Shown one piece after another: positions 61,497-64,000 of a stretch of DNA of 64,000 nucleotides. Origin of the DNA: Diphasiastrum complanatum (taxonomy: Eukaryota > Streptophyta > Lycopodiopsida > Lycopodiales > Lycopodiaceae); the NCBI GenBank assembly GCA_029204225.1, contig CM055097.1, forward strand, positions 57,990,519 to 58,054,518, read 5' to 3'. The translations under genes were made by a program, and so were the position numbers. The stretch's first letter is position 1, and each line of letters starts with the position of its first letter. Below the pieces are notes generated by a model that saw nothing but the letters and a program-made list of their open reading frames with translations, was not told the origin of the DNA and made no database searches.

Positions 61497-63925
61497 ATGG
61501 CCTCCCGCGATTCCTCGCTCAGTTTTCATCACCATAAACCTCATCGCTCTTATTCAGGAGATATTTTCATGATTTATATCAAGAATTACGCTGAGCAGCT
61601 CACCCTGGCCAAGGATATCCTCACAACCCTTGGCTTTGATCTGACTCTTTTTTGTGACCAACAGAACGAGAGCCTGATCCGAGCAGCCTACTCCACCTAT
61701 TCAGATGAATTCCAAACTTTCAAGCTTACATCTAAGAGTGACAGTTATACAATCATTAACGTCTCTCCTGAGAATCTCCAGAGCATTGGTTTCTCTAATC
61801 TCAGAGAGACAATCCATGGCAAGGGCACCAACTATAATGCCAAGTACTTTACAAAGTTTGTGATAGAGGAAGGCAAAACCATTGCCCAAACCAACGACGC
61901 GATCGCCATACGCCTCATCACAGATCTCCATCTATGGGCCGCCTCGGAAAACCTCGTCACCATGGTCGAAGTACATACTGCAAAGATGGATCGCATACCA
62001 CCGAGCGACCTCTTCTCTTTGACCCTCACCATGGACGATCCCACTCAAAATTACAAGTGGGCTGAGAAGGTAGCAGAGAAGCTGTGCGGAGCCCTGAAAG
62101 TTAGAAAACCAACTACCAAATGTGGATATCTCCTACACATGTTGGTTACCAAATAGTTGGGGTCTAGGACGACTGCTTCCATCAAGGAGCTGGATGATCT
62201 CTATCCAAGCACAAAAAAGCTAGCCACACCCCAACCAATAGCTGAACCAGTCTCACCAGCCCCACCTACTAAGAAGTAGAAAGAGAAGGCGATCAGCACA
62301 GAAGCCGATGTTCCTCACGACATTCTATCCAGCGACATCGGGACTGAGTATGCTGAATCCAAAGGGAGCCTCAAACCCTCTCAGGTCCCAAAGGAGGTCC
62401 TAGAGCAGCAAGCGGCCTTTCTCCACCAGGCCCAACAACGTAGGCAAACAGTAGCGGCAGCAGCAGGCAGCTCAATGGTGGCAGACAGTTCTGGTTCTGA
62501 TCCTATGGGCGTGGTTCCGTCCACACAGGCAACCTCCATAACCCCATCCCCCTCACTTGCTCTCACACTTCCACCACCACCCCCACTATTTACTGCCACC
62601 TCCACACCATCACTAACTCTCAACACGGGCTTCACTTCCATACTTTCACAAAAGCCCTCACCTATACAAATCTCCATCCGACTTGACTCTACAGTCAACG
62701 TAGATGATTTTGCATTACAATTACTAACCGCACTTCCATCAACCGCCGTCATCACTAACCCAATCCACACATCTCCGCCATGCAATATCTCCCCACCTCT
62801 TTCACCCATCAATCCTCAATCACCTCCACCAGCCTTTCATACATCTCCATCTAACCCTGCTCCTGATTTTCTACCCTTTAACCCAATGTCGTATCCTAAC
62901 TACACACGCACCCTCCCTGACATTGGTCCTTGGGAGTAGCTACCCCTTGCAGCCCAAAAAGCGGTATGGTTGGTGAATGAGCTCCAATACAATCTATTCG
63001 GCACCCTAGGAGGACAATATACTATGCGACAATTCGACGATGGTATTATGGCGGACCTTCAGAAAGAAAAAACAAGGCTGGAGGAGGAAAAAAAACAACA
63101 ACAACTGCAGATTCAGAACCTTACCAATTATAATCAACAACAGCAGCAGATGCTACTCCACCTCTAGAACTAGCTCCAACTGAAGGTACCCCACATGCAG
63201 CATACACAAAGCCGAAAGGGATGAGGCTGTAGCAGATGCACAAGCCACACGTTCCGTTATGAAGGAATAGCTGGGAATTGGTGGACTTCAACAACTTCGC
63301 ACCACCAGCTATTCCTGAGGGAACTGCCATTCTAGTGGTGTCCTATCAAATGCTGGCCCAAAAGTTGAAAGCCACAATCATACCTTGCTTCCTTCGAGGC
63401 CCTGAACCAGCACATAGACACCTTGGAAGAATGCTTAAAGGTAGCTGTCCAGTCAACACCATCTGTTCATGTAGAGCACGCCCAATTTCATGATTCGGGG
63501 CACCACTTTGATGGAGCAGATCGTGGAGATGGCGCAGGATTCCAGCAGCCTCCTCCTGCAACTCAAGGCTCCTCATTTCAAGGCCAACCCCTGGGGCAAT
63601 GAGCTCAAGCACCAACCAATCCGTCAGGCTCTGGGGGTACCAGCTCCCAACATTATCTTTTTCCTTCCACCGCTTCTAACCCTCTTGACACCACTAACCC
63701 CCCATTTATTCCACGACAATTTTCTCCTGAGTCACAAAGAATTGTTGAAGCTAACCTCTCGCCTCCTCTCTCTCCTGAACCCGATTCCCAAATTCAACAC
63801 GAGATTGCCTTTGAAGCACCAACCATCCGGCACAGAATCACGCCCATAGAATCGAACAAGGAGTTGCATGCCTCTCAGGAGTTTGCCAAGAAATATCCAA
63901 CGAAAAAGAGCGAGGTTTTCATATA
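61497..63925 (+). pseudogene. Proline-rich, coiled-coil gag-like ORF
   Basis: From ATG 61497 (MASRDSSLSFHHHKPHRSYS) one frame runs past TAGs at 62154, 62277 and 62937 to 63165. The N-terminal ~220 residues look globular (EQLTLAKDILTTLGFDLTLF, ETIHGKGTNYNAKYFTKFVI, DPTQNYKWAEKVAEKLCGAL). A basic linker and about 160 Pro/Ser/Thr-rich residues follow, then LVNELQYNLFGTLGGQY and a coiled coil (ADLQKEKTRLEEEKKQQQLQ). After frame changes the protein seems to go on (PPLELAPTEG, EALNQHIDTLEECLKVA, Q/P-rich, QRIVEANLSPPLSPEPD, KYPTKKSEVF) to about 63925. No zinc knuckle or protease seen. I do not recognise the family. Position after a gypsy integrase and behind its own TATA box suits either the gag of a neighbouring element or a 3' accessory ORF. 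A mostly inverted copy is at 36039-38082. Confidence 0.6.
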
Positions 63926-64000
63926 ATGCCAAATTTGGACCAGAGTCAAACACATAAAGAAGCAGTCAAACTCCTGGATCCACAACCTCTCTGGCGCCAT

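Overview
This is a stretch of plant nuclear DNA, most likely from a flowering plant. The evidence is spliceosomal introns with GT..AG borders, long (CT)n and (AT)n microsatellites, exons of the plant co-repressor LEUNIG, and many broken Ty1/copia and Ty3/gypsy LTR retrotransposons whose tRNA primer sites resemble those of plant elements. No complete, clearly functional gene is visible. Almost everything is a fragment, a pseudogene or a nested insertion.

Layout. (1) Three 3'-terminal pieces of a LEUNIG-like WD40 gene lie on the + strand at 1-1901, 15866-17408 and 50146-52824, each followed by the same 3' flank. Copies 1 and 3 belong to a large, nearly identical segmental duplication (1-7201 and 50938-60099), which differs by a ~2 kb deletion in copy 1. 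Copy 2 is older and more diverged. (2) Gypsy pol fragments lie at 7.05-8.84 kb (with a 773 bp tandem duplication), 10.2-10.5, 14.3-15.3, 22-23.8, 45.7-46.8, 47.7-48.6 and 57 kb. Copia fragments lie at 3.9-4.2, 20.8-21.7, 24.9-25.2, 27.3-29.6, 31.4-31.6, 33.4-35.1, 43.5-45.6 and 54.7-56.3 kb. (3) A gypsy integrase end followed by a TATA box and an unusual proline-rich, coiled-coil, gag-like ORF lies at 60.1-63.9 kb. A rearranged second copy, with the ORF part inverted, lies at 36.0-39.3 kb.

Most interesting content. At two separate loci (about 10.5-13.9 kb and 39.6-43.5 kb) there is the same divergent pair of decayed genes. One gene encodes a histone H3-like protein with a long basic, proline-rich C-terminal extension; at the first locus its fold aligns best with plant centromeric H3 (CENH3). 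The other is a two-exon gene for an unrecognised acidic protein, with a phase-0 intron at the same place in both loci. At the first locus the pair is separated by a promoter region built as a large inverted repeat, so both genes share a leader. At the second locus a third gene fragment, with the motif WSSQGIEKSH, converges on the unknown gene. I recognise no described element or gene family with this set, and I propose it as a candidate undescribed mobile or viral-like module, or an ancient duplicated gene pair.

Decay is advanced. Several stop codons sit exactly where a homologue or the family has glutamine (CAG to TAG), as expected from cytosine deamination at methylated CHG sites. Reading was done by eye. 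All homology statements are pattern recognition, not database results.
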